Shown one piece after another: positions 16,900-32,100 of a DNA stretch of 64,000 nucleotides. The stretch lies in IMG/VR virus record IMGVR_UViG_3300045974_000156, positions 1-64,000 of that record; one strand, 5' to 3'. Below the pieces are notes generated by a model. The model saw only the letters and a list, made by a program, of their open reading frames with translations. It had not been told where the DNA came from and made no database searches. The position numbers and the translations under genes were made by a program. This DNA is from a virus. Within the stretch, counting starts at the first letter, position 1; each line of letters opens with the position of its first letter.

Positions 16900-17100
16900 A
16901 TGGACTGCCAAGCCGCTATATCATGTCGCTCGACCATCAGGGAGACTCTTGCCCCCAGTGATGAGTCGTGTGATATGGAAATCCAGATCCCCATCGAGAT
17001 AGTGTACAGGGTCAGGTCTAGACCGAGCCGCGTGATCATTCCGCGCCGTAGACCAGATCCGGCTACCTATCCGACCGGACCACCGGCTAGAGGTATCTAG
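16900..17100 (+). CDS. small Cys/Arg-containing protein, unknown
   Basis: A 66-residue protein started at the ATG at 16900, six bases after the previous stop. A longer TTG start would overlap the preceding gene. It contains three Cys (DCQAAISC ... ESCDME) and a basic, Pro-rich C-terminus (RSRPSRVIIPRRRPDP). There is no recognised domain. It lies in frame order directly before the giant gene, two bases away. It may be a small structural component; confidence rests on tight packing. Confidence 0.45.
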   Translation: MDCQAAISCRSTIRETLAPSDESCDMEIQIPIEIVYRVRSRPSRVIIPRRRPDPATYPTGPPARGI

Positions 17101-17102
17101 TA

Positions 17103-20100
17103 ATGGCTATTCAATTTATAGGCGCAACCACAGCGACAATAACGCTAACAACCTCTGTACAATACCCATTCATTTACGCTACACCCGATTGGCAACCCGG
17201 GGATCTTACTCTTCTACAAATCGTAGGGTGGAGTAAAAACTATATAGATCAGTCAGCCATAGCCGCGTACTGGCCTCAATGGACACTACTGACTAGTGAT
17301 GCAGATCAAACAATATACTACACTACTCAGACTAATCAGATCTGCGCCCAGACATATATATCTGGTTCTGGTGCTAATGTCGTCATTAACATGGCTACAT
17401 ATAGAGGTGTTAGTTCCGCAACATTTATAGGATCTTACGCACCCTCCGGGCTTGGGACAGTAGCAGCCCCTGTCAACGTTTCATGGAATAGCGGAGCTTC
17501 AACTACAGGTCCTTATAACGTTGTTGTATGTCTAGGCGAAGCAGACATGCTCAACTCGTCCGGAAATGCCTCGATTGCGTCATTCCGAGCTACTGGTGCC
17601 ATAACGACAACTAGGATAACAAGTACTAATCTAGTAACTGGTACTGGTGGATATAAGTTTGCTACTTCCGGAGGAATTTGGGATGTAGTAAAACCGACTG
17701 CTAGCGTGATAGGGAATCAAACCATTTCCTTTACTACATCAGGCGTCGGACCTTATTACAATGTCGAAGCAGGTATTGCCGAGGTAGAGTTAACTAGAGA
17801 TTATGCACCACAGTCAATCGAAGATGATAGTGACGCAATAGCTTCAGACTCATGTGACGCAAATGTATCAAGCTGTAACGAGGAATCCGAAGTCACTTCA
17901 ACGGCAGATGACTACCGTGCTGGATTCTATGTAAACGTAGTAGAGAACGAAGCCCCTATTCCGTCAGATCCTAGTGATGCAAGATTCTCCATAAATCTAG
18001 GCGAATCAGAGTCTCAGTCAGTAGATGATACTCATTGCTGGGACATACTCCACTCTGGTCATTGGGTCCGCAATACTAGTTATGCTGATATCGGATTAAT
18101 GACGACCGTAACCGTAACCATAACAGTACCTACATTGGTAGGATATGGCACCGCAGTATTTAAGAATGATGCAGGTACACTAACCCTGGGTATGCCAGCG
18201 GGCATACAATCTGGCGATATATTAATTGTTGCAATGAACGTCAATGGGGGTGCCTCAAGCACCACGCCTGCCGCCCCGTCAGGCTGGACACAAAAAGGTT
18301 GGGTAGTAAACAACCAGTTATCAATGTACTGGAAGCGCACGGATGGAACTGATACGAACGTAACCTTCTCTACAGCCATCAACAGTAGGTGCCTTGGTTT
18401 TGTCGTAGCATATAGAAATTGCATCGCCTCTGGAGATCCGTTTGATGTAGTCGGAACCTGCGCGAATGTATCAGGCTCATCCAATGCAACAGCACCTTCA
18501 ATAACAACAACTACTGCTAATAATAAAACTATAGCCTTAGGTATGGGTGTAAGTTTTTCAGGAAGCAGCGCCGCGTTGTCAGCCACATCCGGACCAGCCC
18601 TAAACCTAGTATCGCAGCAGATAAATTATTGGGCCGGGGCAGCATATCTGTATGGTGTCGGCGTATGGGATGTTACTAGTGCAACACCCGGGGCAACTGG
18701 AGCAGAAGTTATAAACTGGAGTGGTGGTGCCACTAACGTATTTACCGGCGCTCAGTTATTTTCATTACTCGGATCTACATTTACCAGTGCAGCGATAGCT
18801 CCAAGTAATTTTGTAGCTTCAGATTCTTTCGGGTCTATCAATAAAGCAGTCTCGATAGAAACTGAATCCATACAACCGTTAGATAACGTAGATAAAGCCG
18901 CCACTCTAGCTGGACGACTGCCGACTGCTGATTACGCAACACCTTCAGACGCTAATTTATATACTATGCGCTTGAATGCAGGAGGGGCTCGGGCGTCAGA
19001 AACTCAGGTACTGGTTGACAGCCTTGACGCTCGCGTAAAGTCTAGAAATATTGAAAATGACGTAAGTTCTATAGGTACTATCTCGTATGTAGGATCTGGC
19101 GCAACTGCACTGAGCCATAGATCCGCAGTAGAGGTATACGCCCCAATAGGTATCCTACCGGGGGATGTATTATTTCTAGTAATCGATACACTTTATGACC
19201 AGAACCAAACGGGTGTATACCCATCCATAGAAGGAACTTGGAGTACTCTGGCTGGTTTTGGAAACTGTGCAGCCATATTCTGGAAGTATGCAGAAGGTAC
19301 CGAGACATCATTTACATTAGACGGTACAAATGGCTCCTACGCATCAGCGTTTACCTTCGCATATCGCAATTGTAGCCCAGTTAATGCGGTAGGGTCTTAT
19401 AACTACAGTCAGGTAGGAGGTTCCACCACCTCGTTAACGACTATGACCCCGCAGATTCCTGGTTCTACTTTGGTGATGATAGGTGGAGGGTTAGTTCAAG
19501 ATCCTTCACTTATCTGGAATAATCCAGTAGTCGGTCCAATACCCACGACACTAAGAAACTCTACTTACTCAAGCTTCATAGGGTCGTACCAAACAAGTAT
19601 GGCTCTGTGGGATACTGTACAGACAGTCCCTGGAGCCACAGGATCTCCTACTATCTCTTACTCTGACGCGACCAGCGTCACATTATTCGGACAGTTCATA
19701 GCCCTATCCCCTGTATATAGCTATGTTGAGGAAGACGATACCGCAGGATTAATGATAAGTGCCAAGGAGGTAGAATCTACATACCTAACCCCCGTTGTTC
19801 TACCCGCACCAAGACCCTCGTTCGTAGCTGCCGGTGCGGTAGTCAATACATACGCAGCAACTACCTTATCAGTACCCCTCCCGGCAGGAATTCAGACAGG
19901 CGATTTACTAATAATCCAAGCCAACAACATAGGCGCAGGTCAGACAACTCCGGTCCCTGTGGCTCCAGGTTGGACCCTTCTTAATAGCTACGCAGCGTGT
20001 CTGGATGCCTTCTGGTACAAGATAGCAGTTCTTCCAGAGCAGCCAGTAACACTACAGACAACAACGCCCAACTGCTCTTTCTCTGCCGTGATGGTCGCCT

Positions 20101-23100
20101 ATAGGGGTGTAGACCAGAATAACCCCATAGATGTTTATCATGACTATGAAGCAGAATGTGGTGCTAATTCTCAAGTAAGCTCCACTGTTACCCCGAATTA
20201 CGCCAATGATACCCTACTTTATTTTGCATACTACTGGACCTCCGGTACCGTTTCAGCTTTCGTTTCGCTTACCGGAGCCACACCTACCCAGAGAGCTATC
20301 GCTAATATTCATGATACTTGGGGATATACAGGTACAGCAATATATGAAGGGGCTGGACCTACCAAGCCAGGTATAGCCTCCGGTACCACTACAGTAAATA
20401 TAAACGGAACTGCGGCTAATAACTGTATAGCGGGTATGATGGTAGCCCTTAAGGGAGCCACGGTAGCCGATATACTAGTTGGCAACGTATCTTTTGGTAC
20501 CAAAGATGACGGTACCATGTATGCAACACCGATAGATGGTAATCAGTCAAAGAATCATGTTAGTGTTTCAGAGTCAGAAGATAATGATACTTACGACTCC
20601 TTCGATGTCGGTGTTCGTGTTAAGGCACAAGAGATCGAAACTGAGAACATAAATCTAACTACTATCCCGACACTAGTTGGTTGGGGTGTGACAGCCTATT
20701 CAGAAGGTCCGACAATCACGGTACAGGTACCTACAGATCTTCAGGTCGGTGACTTGCTACTTCTCCCTTGGTTTAATTTTGGTCCACAACTAGTGCCACC
20801 AACAGGGTGGACAGCAGCCGGTGCTAACCTATATTGGGACTTATACGATGGTACACAGACATCCGTAACCCTGACAGGCGGCTCACCAGGAGCATCAGGA
20901 GCGTCAGCAGCTAACATCATCGCATACAGAGGTGCAGACCAGAATAACCCCATAGATGTTCAGGCGACATCCTTTGGTACCAATGTTCTTTCACTGATCA
21001 TACCTTCTGTAACCACAAGAAATGCAAACGAGAGAATACTAGACGTAGGCTTATTTTTTAATATTTATACTGATCCTGTATGGAACGGTGGTCCGATAAC
21101 CTATTCCAGTAGTATCTACCCACTTACAGGTACTTTTGCAAATTGGTCAGAAGGCTTTGCTTTTTGTGACTCGACAAAGCCTGTCGCGGGTGCCACGGGT
21201 ACCACAACCTTAACAACCGCAACAAATTCAGCTAATTTTTATGGTTGGAAGTATGCGATCAACCCAGCCACAGGGGACGACTACTCAGTAGGTTTCTGGT
21301 CAGCCAGAACAGAGTTAGATACATATACTTACGCACTAGATAGCGATGTACAAAGAGGCGGTATTAATCTAGGCAGAATGGGTATACTGGAGGCTTATAC
21401 ACCTGTAGATAATTGTGACAGTAAATTAAAGTCAGCAAATAGAGAAAATGACATAACTACGCCGAACAGTATTACCTATATCGGCAATAGCCCTCCGACT
21501 ATTTGGCAAAGTAATGTAGCTACAATACAAGTTCCAGATAACGTCCAAGCGGGTGATGTTCTCATATTCGTAGCAAGCTGCATCGTTGTAAACGGGTATC
21601 CTCCGACTATATCGGGAGCCTGGAACACCATCTATGGTGGACCGTACATAGGGGCTTATTGGAAGTATCACGATGGAATCGATACATCATTTACGGTAAA
21701 TGGTGTTGGATACTACGGAACTGGAGTTATAGAAGCTTATAGGGGTTGTGATCCCATAAACCCAATCGGCGCAACACTTTCAGCCGGTAATGCAGCCTTA
21801 TCGACCTACACCATAGGATCCATTACACCCTATGATGGTCAATCTACCGTAATCGCAGTCGGAGTATCAGTTAGTCAAAGTCAAGCGATGTCGTGGTTAC
21901 CTCCAACCGGATTAGCAACCAACCTAAGAGATCAGACCTTAGCAAACGTCTATGCTCAATACTGGGACAGTATAAGCATATGGGACGCACCTCAGTACAT
22001 TCAGGGCGCGACAGGCACAGAGACCCTCTCATGGACCGCAGGGACTTATGACAACCTAGCTGGTCTATTATTCTCCCTATCACCAGTATCTTCATACCCA
22101 GATGAAGATGAAGACATGGGTCTATTTCTAGGTAAAAAAGCACTAGAGACCTACACCTTCGCTGCTCAAGATCTACCACTTAAGAATATAAGCTTCGGCA
22201 CTGTTTATGGCGATGGGGTTCTTAATGCAACCCCTATTGATGGGCAGACACTTAAGTTAAAGTCTGGCGATGAATTTGTTGATTCTGTATCACCTCAAGA
22301 CGGAAACGAAGCTAAATATAAGTCAACCAATGCCGAGTTAGAATACGTTTCACCACAAGAATCTGCTACCTATGAGTACTACGGGGTCTCTGGTCATGAC
22401 CTAGTAGCACGAGATATCATCGAGTCAGAGGCTATATTACAGGACTCGAATAACGCTAAGTTCAAAATAACAGCCGCAGAGATAGAATACCCAACACCTC
22501 AAGAAGACTGTGATTTTTCATACTCATCTGCTAACAAAGAGGCAGAGTCCACTCAATTAAGCATAAGCCCGTTACCATACTTTGTCGGGGCAGGACCTCT
22601 AGTATTCACCTACACTGCACTCGGAGGCGTTACACCGTCGATCCCCAGCGGAACACTAGCTGGCGACTTAATGCTGTTAGTTACATTCACATCTAACTAT
22701 AATGGTGCAGGATTAACAAAACCGTCTGCTGACTGGACTTTAGTCGATCCGTCTGGTTATAGGGAATGGACTCTATACTATAAGTTTGCTACAGGGAGTG
22801 ATACCTCTCCGACAGTATATGGTGTAAGTAACAACAATGGTGCCGCCTATATAGCTACATATAGAAATGTAGATAACACAACCCCGTTTGATAGCTATGC
22901 TTCTGCCGGTGGAGCTTTTAACGCTTCCACAACATACACATCGGATCCTTATACTTTACCAGTATCTCTACTAAGTAATTACTTTTTTTCAATATCGATA
23001 AGTGGATCAGCCACAACGCAACGCTTTGCACAGGGCGATCCAAACAGCTTCACACAATATGTACTAGACGGACCATTCGCCTACAGTACAAAAACAAATA

Positions 23101-26100
23101 CAGAGACAGTGACGGTCGGAGGAAACGGTGCAATTAACATATTTTCGTTCTCACTGAATGCAAAAAACCCATTCACAGTAGATTCAAACACTCTAGGTCT
23201 AATTACACAAAAAGAAGAGTCCGAGGCAGCAATACCTCAAGAAGTCCAGACCGGAAGATACGGTACCAATAACTCCCAGTCCGAGACTTATGTCGTTGCA
23301 CAGGATATTTATGCGACAGGCAACAGACCTCCAGGTACTTTTGCTGATTCTACCCAGCCACTAGATTCATTCGATGTCGGAATAGCCTTCGCAGGTAAAG
23401 AATCTGATTCTGGTCAACCTGCGGATACTTATGCAAAAAGTAACAATCCTAATCGCGATCTTCAGGACTATGTAACACCTCAAGACTCTAATAATCTAAA
23501 ATTCCGGGCAGGTATATCTTATGACGACGGACCTATACCCCAAGAAGATCTAGATCTTGGTCTAAAGGTAAATGGAAAAGAACTAGAGCCTGTAGCACCA
23601 CTATTTTACTTCCAAGGCATAACTCCCACGGAGTTCCCGCCTGAGATAAATAATTTTTATACCTATACTTCTACACTGAGCGGACCATACGGGTCTCCAC
23701 TGGCCCCAGACGGCACAGCTACAGCGTATAGCGTAGGTACTCCACTTGGAACCGGACCTAACGCATTCTACCTACTAGGACCATCTCCTACTTATGTTAC
23801 AGGTAATCAATATGAGATAGGGTTCTGGGCAAAATATGGCGGTGGGACTCAGCCTGTTGTATATACCTGTACAGATAAAGTAAACGTATTTTTCGATGTC
23901 TCTACCGGTCTAGTTAATAATACATACCAACCCTTGGTCCCGGGTGTAGATTACGACACCATAAGCATGACCCAACTAGGTTCTACCGGTTGGTACTACT
24001 GTTACTGTAAGTTCACAGCAAGACAGACGTATACAAACGCCACATTTGGTCAGTTGATTTGGGGACTTACCAATAACACAGGATATTCTACATCTGGCGA
24101 TCTTATTTACATCTGGAAAGGCACTGTTGCGCTACCAGGTTCAAGTATAAATACACCGCAGGATGATGTTGACTACTTGTTGGTTAGCCCAAGAGAAGAA
24201 CAGGACACACTAGTAGTTAGCGGTGATAATCAAACACTTAAACTTAATAGCGGTTCGCCAGAGCTAGAGGTTCTATTCCCACAAGAGGATGTTGATGCTG
24301 CGTTTAGCATACAAGCTCAAGAAGCAGATGCTGGAGATCCGGAAGATGCATACTCTTATGACTTCCTAGATAGCTCTGGAAGAGGTAATAGCTATAGCAA
24401 AGATCAATCTGAATCCGTCATGGCGTCAGATTCTAGCAAGTCCAGCTTCAGGATCAACTTATCTGAAGCAGAAGCAGTAGCGGCTCAAGACCAAGAAATT
24501 ATCGGAAGCGTAAAGCTTACACGCCAAGAAGTAGATCTAAGCAGCGGAATGATTAATCTAACCGCTACACAGGCTCTACCATCACAAATAGGTAGCTGGG
24601 TCACCAGCACGGCGACGTTATCAGGTCCACTAGGATCCCCAGGTGCGGCTGACGGTTCTCCAGATGCCTACAGCATCAGCACCCCGATAGCCGCTGGTCC
24701 CAATACCTATTACTTAACAGGAACCACACAGACATATGTAGTTGGAAACACCTACTCGTTCGGATTCTGGGCCCTAAAAGGACCTGGGTCGAGCAATTAC
24801 GTTTGGTACAGCACAGATTCCGCCAAACTCTACTTCGATCTTTATAACGGGGTGTTCTACCCCAATGGCGCAGTACAGAATACAGACTACAGCACAGTAA
24901 GCATAATCGAATATGGCGACACTGGTTGGTACTACTGCTACGGTACATTCAAGGCTAGAGTCACTTCTAAGCAAGAGCAATGGGGTATATATAACGGCAC
25001 AGCATATTCGCAAGCTGGCGATACTATTTATGTCTGGAACGATACCGACCGCTCTCTAGCTCAGACTGGTAGTGGATTATTCGGACGAATATACGGAAAC
25101 TCTACCCCACTAGATGCTCAAGTTTCAATGTTTGGTATCAATGCGGAAGAGTCAGAAACCCTAACGCCTTCAGACAGCATACCTGCAACCACCATATCAT
25201 ACACGGTAGCTTATCAAGATTCTGTAACAGCACAGGACTCTAGCAACTCAAGACTAAAGAGCGCAAATCAAGAGCTTGATTACTTAGAAGCAGGACAAGA
25301 TAATGATGATCAAGACGCTAGATTCAAGGTAAGAGCAGCAGAGTCTGAATCCGAATCTCTAGGTAAGACTCCTCCTACGTTTGTAAACACAGGGGCATTT
25401 ACAGCCACTCCATCTACACTTATACAGGTACCTATACCGGCAGAAACTCAGGCTGGTGATGCGCTAATATTCTACTTCTACGGTGGTTATTATCCGCCAA
25501 CACTATCTGGGTGGAATCAGTTTTGTGTAAATACTATAAATAATGGTAATAACAGCGCCATATACTGGAAGATTGCATTAGGTAGCGGGCTAGATATCTA
25601 CCCGATCATAGGCGATGGTGTTAATTTTGCGACAGCAATGATAGTTGCATATCGTAATTGTAATCCAGTTAACCCTATAGATAGTTACGGAATAGGTGGG
25701 AATACTAGTACAACATCAGCTTCGATTGCAGGCGTAAGAACGCTATCAAGCAACACACTTCCAATAGTTATTGCTACCAACAATACATCAGGTACCCCAG
25801 CAGGATTTAATACCCCGACAGGGGCATGCACTACCCAGAGGGCTTTCGGATCTGGATTGGCAGGAAATACTATTGGTCAGGTACTCTGGGAAGGCAGCGT
25901 GCAGCCCAGTGCCGGATTCACGAATGCTGGCGAAACAATTACAGCTACAGCACTCTCATATTCAGTAAGCGGAATATTAATAAACTTAGCATCTTCCGGG
26001 GGCATAGATTCCGAAGATAGCGAATTAGTTACTATCGGACAGAAAATAGAGACTCAGATAGTTAGTGATGAATCACAAAAGTCTAACTTTAGTATTACCC

Positions 26101-29100
26101 AGTCAATTAAAGAAATCATATTAGGTGCCTCAGATACTGGTTCTTGGGACTACCTATCGGGCTCGCACACAGGGAATGTTTATAACAGAAATCAGTCAGA
26201 TTCTATACAGCTTATAGATGTAAATGGACAGTCACAATTCGTATTGACTGAGATATCAGAATCCATAATACCTCAAGACCTAGCAGCAGGTTCCCCTTCG
26301 TTTATCATGGACGAAGTAGAGTCTGTGGCTGGATTTGATGATATCTACACCGGACAAAGTATCACTGCAACGCAAGTCGAGACCGAGATACCTCTAGACT
26401 TTGACCAGGGAGGTAGGGCGTATCTAGCATCAGAGCAGGATCTGGACGTTGTAGCTATAGAACTTGAGTCTGACGCCGAACAGGTTGGCACAGCAGAGAT
26501 CGAGACACAGGTCATCACTCCAGACGAAGAGTCTGATTCTTATCAGATTTCCACAAATCTAAGTGAACAAGTCGAAGCACTCGATAGCCAGTACGTCAGT
26601 ATAATTAGCGGAGCAGACTACTCACAAGAAGACAGTTTATATCCTGACGACTCTCAAGACGTTGGACAAACATACAACGGCGAGCAGTTAGACGGTGATT
26701 TACAAGCTAGCGATGAGGAAGATCTGCTATCTAGCAACGGTGTTGATCAGCTAGAAGGCGATACCACACCTGTTGACGACCAGATCGCTGGAGTCCTAAA
26801 TGCATCAGATCTGTCCCAGGAAGATGACTTATACGCAGATGAATCACAGGACGGTGGTGTACTGAATGGATCTGATCAGTCCATAGAAGACAACATAACA
26901 TTAAGCGATGAACAGGATCTAGGTCTAGGTCTAGGATCTCAGATCGATGAAGAAGTATATCCTGATGAACTACATGACTCAAATATAGATATTAACTGCG
27001 AGACTCTTGAGGGTGATCTATACGCCGACGACTCACAATATGCAGGCATAGCACAAGGGTCGGATAACTCCCAAGAAAATAGTCTATATACTGATGACCA
27101 ACAAGATTTGGGTCTAAATGTCGGAAGTGAGACACAAGAATCATCTATCTCCACTGATGATCAACAAGAGTTGGGTCTGGACCTAGGCTCTGAGATACAA
27201 GAGTGGGACCTGTACACTGTCGAATCGCAAGATAATGGAACCTTGATAGGTTATGGAATCTCTCAAGAGGAGATCGCACAGTCCGAAGACTCACAAGATT
27301 CAGGTGTAACACCTGGTTCTGATAACTCTCAAGAGGACACCCTATACGCTGACGACCAACAGGAGCTAGGTCTAGACCTTGGTTCCGATACACAAGAAGA
27401 AGCCCCTTACGCCAGTGACGCACAGGAATTAACCATAATAAGTAGCTCCGAGTACCAAGATTACGACATATACGCAGGCGAGTCGCAAGAGGCAGGACTA
27501 GCTCAAGGGTCTGATAACTCTCAAGAAGAGGTTCTATATACTGACGATCAGCACGATTTGGGTCTAGGGCTCGGCTCAGACATACAAGAGGTAGATGTTT
27601 ACACCTCAGAGCAGCAAGATCTGATCTTATATATAGCTACTGAGGAATCCGAATCTGATCAGATTCTAGAATCGCAAGATTCTAACTACACCATAACCGC
27701 CGACGAATCAAACTCCGTTGAGGGTGTAGACCTTGAGATAGAGTCAGAAGACTGTACAACAAATATTTCTGAAAAGCTGACAACATATGCTCAAGAAGAG
27801 GTAAGTGCGTCTATAAGTTCCGAGGAATCAGATGATCTAGAACCGGTTGATGGACAGGACTTTACATTAACAGTAATTGGAGAGCTATTTGAATCAGGGC
27901 AGGGGTCGGATCTAGAAGAAATTAATCAGATCCTAGCAGGCGAATTAGATGAATCTGCCACAGGAGAAACACAAGAGGGTGTAGCACTAGCATTAACCAG
28001 AGCAGAACTAGAGTATGAGACTATATCTGATGAGCAAGAAGATGCTTATTTTGATATAACCGCCGAGTCCAGTGATTATGCTCAAGGTTCAGATCTTGAA
28101 GACTCTATACTGTCTGCAACAGTAGAAATATCCGAGCAGGCAGAGGCGTCCAGCGAAGAGACTACAAATAAAACATTGTGGGCATCAGAATCTGATGATT
28201 GGCAGCCATCCGACGAAATAACTGTCGGTAACACAATAGGGTTAGACGATTCTGCATATACATCCGCTGACGAATCTGAAGACTCCATTTACAGCATCCC
28301 GGCATCCCTGTACGAAACTGCCGAAGGCTCGGATGAGGGAACCGGCTCAGTGGTGGCTACATCTGATATCAACGAATCTACCTTGGGGTATGGCGAAGAA
28401 GACACTGCATTAAATCTAGGCTCTGATAACTCACAAGAGGAGAGCCCATATCTGGATGACTCACAAGAGTCAGGCTTAATCCAAGGATCTGATAACGCAC
28501 AAAACGATGATCTACAGTCTAGCGAGTTACAAGACTCAATCCAAGTATCTAGTCTAGATACACAGGATCAGGTCCCCTACGCTGACGATGTTCAGGATTT
28601 TGCAACAATAATAGGGCTGGATTCTTCTCAAGAACTGTACGCAGATGAATCACAGATCGGGGCGATACCTCATGCTGTAGAACTGCCCGAGTCCACCGAA
28701 GCCCAGGATTCTCAAGATCTATTGGTATATGCTTCGGACGACGAATCAGAGTCCACAGAGGCTCAAGAGTCACAGGATGTCAGCTACGTCATAACAGCCG
28801 AGCAGTCTGAATTTATCGTAGGCGTCGATGAAGAGGTAGATTCAGAATACTGCACTACGAACATATTAGAATACGTTATTACAAAAGATGAGCTAGAATC
28901 CGGATCATTTATAAACTCTGTGCTCTCGGATAGCCTAGAGGCTAGCGATGAAGTAGGGGCTAGTGTTGCCTTCGCAGAAGACTTATACGACTCAGAAGAG
29001 GCTCAAGATTCAGAAACTCTTGAGCTTAACCTTGGATCTTCCGAACTTGATCTTAACGAAGTTTCTCCAGAAGATTACGAGGTCGAAGGACTTGACTTAA

Positions 29101-32100
29101 GTGTATCAATATTAGATTACCAAGAGACCAATGATAGTTATGCATCGCTGCCTTCTCTAGAGTTAACAGAGTCAGAATCAGCAGAACCTTCAGACCTAGG
29201 GGAAGCCTCAGTCCAGACCACTTCAGCCCAAGCTGACGATACCCAAGGGGATGATTTTGAGCAAGCCGTAGGTGAATTCGCCGGGGAACTATCTGAATCC
29301 GTAGAAGGGGTTGACCAGCAGGATGCTTATGAATCTCTCTCAGGAGAATTATCTGAATCAGGACAAGGATCTGACCCCCAAGATGCTTCTTATCTATCAG
29401 CTAATGAGCTAAACGAACAAGCTCAGGTTGAGGATTCATGCTCTGCGTCAGTACTAGCTACTGCGGAATTATCAGAACAAGAGGAAGGATCCTCTCAGGA
29501 AACCACTGGGCTAACTATATCTGAGGTTGCAGAGGAGGCTATACAGCCTCTCGATGAACAGGAACTCCAGTTAGTACTAACATCTTCTGAGGCTGAGTTG
29601 TGGCAAGGTGAGTATTCTGAAGACTCTAGCTACGATATAACAGCAGAGGAATCCAACCATCTAATTTCAGCAGAGTTAGAAACAGAGTCTGAGGATGTAA
29701 ACTCAAATATAAATGAATCATCGAAGCCTGAAGATGAACAGGACGCATCCCACTCAATCGCACTAGGCTTAGAGGAGCAGGCTCAGGGTCTGGATTTTAG
29801 TGATTCTGCAACCGAGATAACCCTAGATGTAGTTGAGTATGCGACATCATCTGATGACCAGGACTTATTACTTGAAATAAGGTCAGACCTAGAAGAATAT
29901 GTATCAGGTCAGGATATCCAAGATCTAGGCAATGTATTACTAGCAGACGAGTCTGAATCAGTACAACCAGAAGATAACCAAGAGCAGTTATATAGCCTGT
30001 CGCTAGATCAGTCAGAGTCAGTGTCCGGACAGGACAACCAAGATCCAAGCATCACCATAGCTCAAGATATATCAGAATCGGTGTCAGGACAGGATAGTCA
30101 GGAAACCGTCGCCAGCCTGTCGCTGGACACATCTGACTCAGCCATGGGGGTTGATGAGCAGAACTCCTCAGAAACGGTCCACGGGGCACTAGAGGGATCG
30201 CAGGAGACATCCGCAGAACAAGACCAGACCCTAGCTCTCGGGTCAGAACAGTCAGAAAGCCCAGTACCCAGTGATGATCAGGAATACCTACTACTTCAGA
30301 TCTTCTACGATGAAGCCTCTGAAACTATCTCAGGCTCCGACGAGCAGAACTGCGCCCTTATTGCTCATGTTGAAGTATCAGAGTCTCAGGAATCCGATGA
30401 TCAACAGGACCTAGGTCTACAGCTATCCTCGGATATGCAAGAGGCTACTGAACCTGAAGATTACGAGTCAGCTTGCAACTTAATAGTCTCTATCGAGTAT
30501 GAGGATATAGGTGTAGTTGCCGACGAGGAGATTGAATCAGAGACATGCACCACAAACATGTCAGAGCGTCTGCATAGCAGCGAGTCTGAGGATTCTCAAT
30601 ACAGCATCACAGCAGAGGAGTTTGAAGAATTAACATGGCTCGACCCACAAGATTCTGCAAACACCTTAGATCAGAGCATCGAAGAGTACTTCACAGGATC
30701 TGACGACCAGAATCTAGAAATCACACTACAGTCTAGCCTGGCAGATTATGTCGAACCCAGCGACGAGACCGACTGCACATTACATGTAGCTTCAGAGATA
30801 GCTGAAGTTCAGGTAGCTGACGATTCCCAAGACTATATATTGTCATCCCTGATAGAAGAAGAGGAGTTCGTATCAGGATATGAAAATCAAGATAGCAACA
30901 TAGGTGTCAGCACATACTCTTCAGAATCCCAAGGTACCTATGATAACGAAGACTCCTCAGGGATCGTACCTGTAGAGTTATACGAAGAAGAGGTGACCTT
31001 AGACGATCAATCCGTTACTAACTCCGTAACTGCTGATTACATAGATTCACAAATTTCGGAAGATTCCCTTGATTCGATAGAGTCCCTAAGCGCAAGCACC
31101 TCAGACCACGCTACATGTCATGATGACCAAGTAAGCGCCATAGTTACACCATCCGAAGAACTAGAGTCTCAAGAATTTAATGAATCTTCTGACATAGCTA
31201 TGTTGCTAGGTCTAGACCTTGAGGAATCTGAAGAAGCAACAGAATACAGCATAGAGACAACTAGTTTGATGTCGGAAGAGTACGAGGTCATCGTAAATCC
31301 TGCCGATGATGAAGTTAACGCCGAAGATTGCACCACAAATATAAATGAGTTCTCCAACCCAGCAGAAGGGCAAGATTCTAGATTCCAGGTACTAAATAGC
31401 CAAGAAGAATCACAGTTGGCTGATGATAATCAGGAAATAGGGCTAGGCGTAGGTACTGAGACACTAGAGTCCTCTGATCAAGCCTCAGATGAGTCAGTAA
31501 TAGTTATAGGCTCAGGTGCCACAGACGTAGGCACTCCGCACGCAGCACCTTATGAGAGTGAAGCTACACAAATCGCCATTGGTTCCGAAGATTACAACGA
31601 TTCCGCAACAGCACTAGATTATCAGACCGATGGTATTCACTACGGTGCAAATTCAGGTAGTGATCAGATAGAAAACCCGATTACTCAAGACATCTACGAT
31701 ACTGCTATCAAGCTCGGTAGTGCTTCGGTTCTTGAGCAGTATACAGTCGTTAGTGATAATTTTGATCGCGGGCTAAATATATCTGCCTTTATGGCTGATT
31801 ATCAGGGCTCTGCTTCTTCTGGTGATGGATTCGGTACTGGTTTCCAGACAGATGCGTTCCAAGTGGGTATCGTATCAGTAGCAGGATCTCAGGTTCAACC
31901 TGCCGATGCAGAGATCAGCACAATCGATCTAGGTGCCCAGCCTGTAAATGGACACTATATCTATAGCAGGAACCTATCCGAGTACACTGCACCAAGCGAA
32001 ACAGAACAACTTAAGCTCTTAATTTCAGGGCTATACTCAGACAGCATATCTGACTTGGCTGACCTAGTATCCAATACCTACGTATTGTCTACAAATAGCC

